From Sporocytophaga myxococcoides (GTDB lineage: Bacteria > Bacteroidota > Bacteroidia > Cytophagales > Cytophagaceae): a stretch of DNA of 64,000 bases. The notes under the pieces are model-generated. The model made no database searches. It saw nothing but the letters and a program-made list of their open reading frames with translations, and had not been told where the DNA came from. Position numbers and translations under genes: made by a program. Location: positions 248,001-312,000 of the forward strand of contig NZ_BBLT01000002.1 of NCBI RefSeq assembly GCF_000775915.1, in the 5' to 3' direction. Shown here piece after piece: positions 62,334 through 64,000 of this stretch; position 1 is the first letter of the stretch; each line of letters starts with the position of its first letter.

Positions 62334-64000
62334 ATGAAAAAGCAAAATTTATTTTTTGCCGGGATTCTATTGCTCCTGCTTATTTCAGCTCAGGCAGCAA
62401 TGTCACAGGACTGGCTGAAAAAATACTCAGAAGAAACCGGAAAAGTTTCCGGAGATCTTAATTTCTATGATGTAAAAAAATGGGCCAATAAATATTTCAA
62501 AGATATAGAACAAGAGATGGCCGAAGACAATAAACTCGGGAAATCTTTTATGGGTAGTGAAGAAGGTAAAAAAGGACTATACATAAAATATAAACGTTGG
62601 GAATGGTATTGGAGTACAAGACTTGATAAAAATGGCAATCTTGGATATGGTAATGCCAAAGTTTTTAAGAAAAACACAAGGAGGCTTGTGCCTGGTGTGA
62701 ATACTTGGAAGAGTATAGGTTTTACCCAGAATTCAGGAGGCTATTGGGGAATGGGAAAAGCTGATTGCATGGGCTTCCACCCTACTAATGGTAATATCTT
62801 TTATGTCGGTTCAAACGGTGGTGGCATCTGGAAAACAACAGACGGTGGTAATACTTATACACCTTTAGGTGATTTCCTTCCAGTAAGCCAGGTAGGAAAT
62901 ATCATAGTCGATTTTGCTAATCCCAATACAGTCTACATTTCATTGGCCCCTCGTGGTGGCTGGATGAATAAAAGTATGGGTATTTACAAGTCAACTGATG
63001 CCGGACTGACCTGGAATCCAACTGCCATGTCGGATGAATACAATGCTGGACAACCTATTTACGATATGATTTCCAGTGAGACTAATTCCTCTATTCTTCT
63101 GGTAGGAAGACAAGACGGGATTTTCAGGACAGCCAATGGAGGTAGTTCATGGACTAAAGTTACTGACTGGACTTGTAATGATTTGGTTTGGAAACCAGGA
63201 AGTGCAACAAGAGTATATGCCGCGAGAGATGATTATTGGGGATCTTCTGAAGTTTATGTTTCAGATGATGCAGGTGTAACTTGGAGTAAACTTACGAACA
63301 TCAGTCTTCAACATAATTCATTAACGTTGACTGCTACAGCTGCAAATTCAAATATCATAGCTTATTCATCACAACAGCCAACAAAGAGCCTTTATGTTTC
63401 AACCAACAATGGATCTTCTTTTACTTTTAAATCCAATCTCCCGCAAGAACAGCATATCTTTTATTCTAAGACCAATGCTAATATTATGTATAATGGGGGG
63501 GTAAACGTTTCCAAAAGTACTGACGGAGGTGTTACATGGGTACAGCAAACTCATTGGCACAGTCATCCATCTTATGTTGAAATACATGCCGATGTGAGAA
63601 ATATATATCACAGTCCTGTAAATAATGACCTTGTGTATTTCTGTAATGACGGTGGAGTAGCAAGGTATAATGAGCCTAACAACCAATGGACTGAATTATA
63701 TAACGGTTTGCAGATAACGCAGTATTATAGCATTGCCTGTGCTCAGACAGATTCTGTAACAATCATTGCCGGAAGCCAGGATAATGGAGGTAGCAGAAGG
63801 AATGCAAATGGAGTATGGCAGAATACAAATGGAGGAGATGCCATGATGCAGGCCATTGATCCTACAGATGCCAATGTAATGTATTCAACTTATGTAAATG
63901 GAGAGCTTTACAGATCTCTTGATGGCTGGGTAAATAATTATGTAACCATCAGTAGTAATATTCCAGGGGGGAAGCCCAATGGTGCGTGGGTTACGCCGTA
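62334..64000 (+). CDS. Secreted BNR/VPS10-type beta-propeller protein, partial
   Basis: ATG at 62334; the gene runs off the window with about 555 codons visible. Signal peptide MKKQNLFFAGILLLLLISAQAAMSQ. After an Asn/Lys-rich N-terminal region (DWLKKYSEETGKVSGDLN), repeated propeller blades: SNGGGIWKTTDGGNTYTPLG, GIYKSTDAGLTWNPT, GIFRTANGGSSWTKVT, VYVSDDAGVTWSKLT, LYVSTNNGSSFTFK, NVSKSTDGGVTWVQQ. These S-x-D-x-G-x-T-W (Asp-box) motifs define BNR/sialidase-like or xyloglucanase-like propellers. A T9SS sorting domain at the missing C-terminus is likely but unseen. Substrate unknown. Confidence 0.85.
   Translation, partial: MKKQNLFFAGILLLLLISAQAAMSQDWLKKYSEETGKVSGDLNFYDVKKWANKYFKDIEQEMAEDNKLGKSFMGSEEGKKGLYIKYKRWEWYWSTRLDKNGNLGYGNAKVFKKNTRRLVPGVNTWKSIGFTQNSGGYWGMGKADCMGFHPTNGNIFYVGSNGGGIWKTTDGGNTYTPLGDFLPVSQVGNIIVDFANPNTVYISLAPRGGWMNKSMGIYKSTDAGLTWNPTAMSDEYNAGQPIYDMISSETNSSILLVGRQDGIFRTANGGSSWTKVTDWTCNDLVWKPGSATRVYAARDDYWGSSEVYVSDDAGVTWSKLTNISLQHNSLTLTATAANSNIIAYSSQQPTKSLYVSTNNGSSFTFKSNLPQEQHIFYSKTNANIMYNGGVNVSKSTDGGVTWVQQTHWHSHPSYVEIHADVRNIYHSPVNNDLVYFCNDGGVARYNEPNNQWTELYNGLQITQYYSIACAQTDSVTIIAGSQDNGGSRRNANGVWQNTNGGDAMMQAIDPTDANVMYSTYVNGELYRSLDGWVNNYVTISSNIPGGKPNGAWVTP

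Noticed and set aside
1-64000. Prophage, integrative element, tRNA or CRISPR array
   Set aside because: No integrase, transposase, tRNA-like cloverleaf, short regularly spaced repeats or phage structural genes were recognised on either strand.

Overview
The window is AT-rich chromosomal DNA of a free-living Bacteroidota bacterium, most likely order Cytophagales (Cytophaga/Sporocytophaga-like). The evidence is: type IX secretion (T9SS) sorting domains of type A (three proteins) and type B (one giant protein with a CHU_C/gliding-associated C-terminus); a PorP/SprF protein; many MKK-type signal peptides and outer-membrane beta-barrels; and the Bacteroidota -7 promoter box TAnnTTTG just upstream of several genes. 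No rRNA, tRNA, CRISPR array, insertion sequence or prophage was recognised. The gene content is mostly chromosomal housekeeping and cell-surface genes.

Layout. 0-1.3 kb: two tandem paralogous secreted proteins, the first cut by the window edge. 1.5-5.5 kb: a sigma-54 response regulator and a hybrid histidine kinase, tail to tail. 5.5-7.2 kb: very small ORFs, a GNAT-like mini protein and an Rrf2 regulator. 7.2-11.8 kb: an orphan terminator (possible sRNA), def, a methionine/glutamine aminotransferase with an overlapping omega-amidase, and murF. 11.8-15.9 kb: a beta-barrel protein and an arsR-ferredoxin-yjjG-pruA operon. 16-18 kb: a sensor kinase. 18-29.9 kb: a T9SS surface locus with a ~2950-residue Ig-repeat adhesin-like protein, PorP/SprF and a PorE-like TPR/PD40 protein. 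30-43 kb: MFS transporter, HupE/UreJ-like protein, clpB, rlmN, envelope proteins and lipoproteins, dnaK. 43-50 kb: a lipoprotein, two T9SS cargo proteins, and a degenerate glutamate-synthase-like membrane protein next to a GreA/Rnk-like gene. 50-57.4 kb: two overlapping envelope genes, yjdM, an NAD(P)-binding protein and an ABC-F protein. 57.4-61.3 kb: four tandem small paralogous lipoproteins behind a putative zinc metallopeptidase whose lipoprotein leader is cut off by an in-frame stop. 61.4-62 kb: a frameshifted 3' remnant of argH. 62.3 kb to the end: a large secreted beta-propeller protein running off the window.

How the genes work together. Clear functional units are the T9SS cargo/PorP-SprF/PorE-like triad, the aminotransferase/omega-amidase pair (glutamine transaminase cycle), and the two-component pair. 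The least explained region is 57.4-62 kb. There a small-lipoprotein family has expanded beside a HETCH-type metallopeptidase, and three separate decay events lie close together: a nonsense codon, a stop loss running into a terminator hairpin, and a triple-frameshift argH remnant. Function calls rest on motif recognition by eye; no database search was possible.
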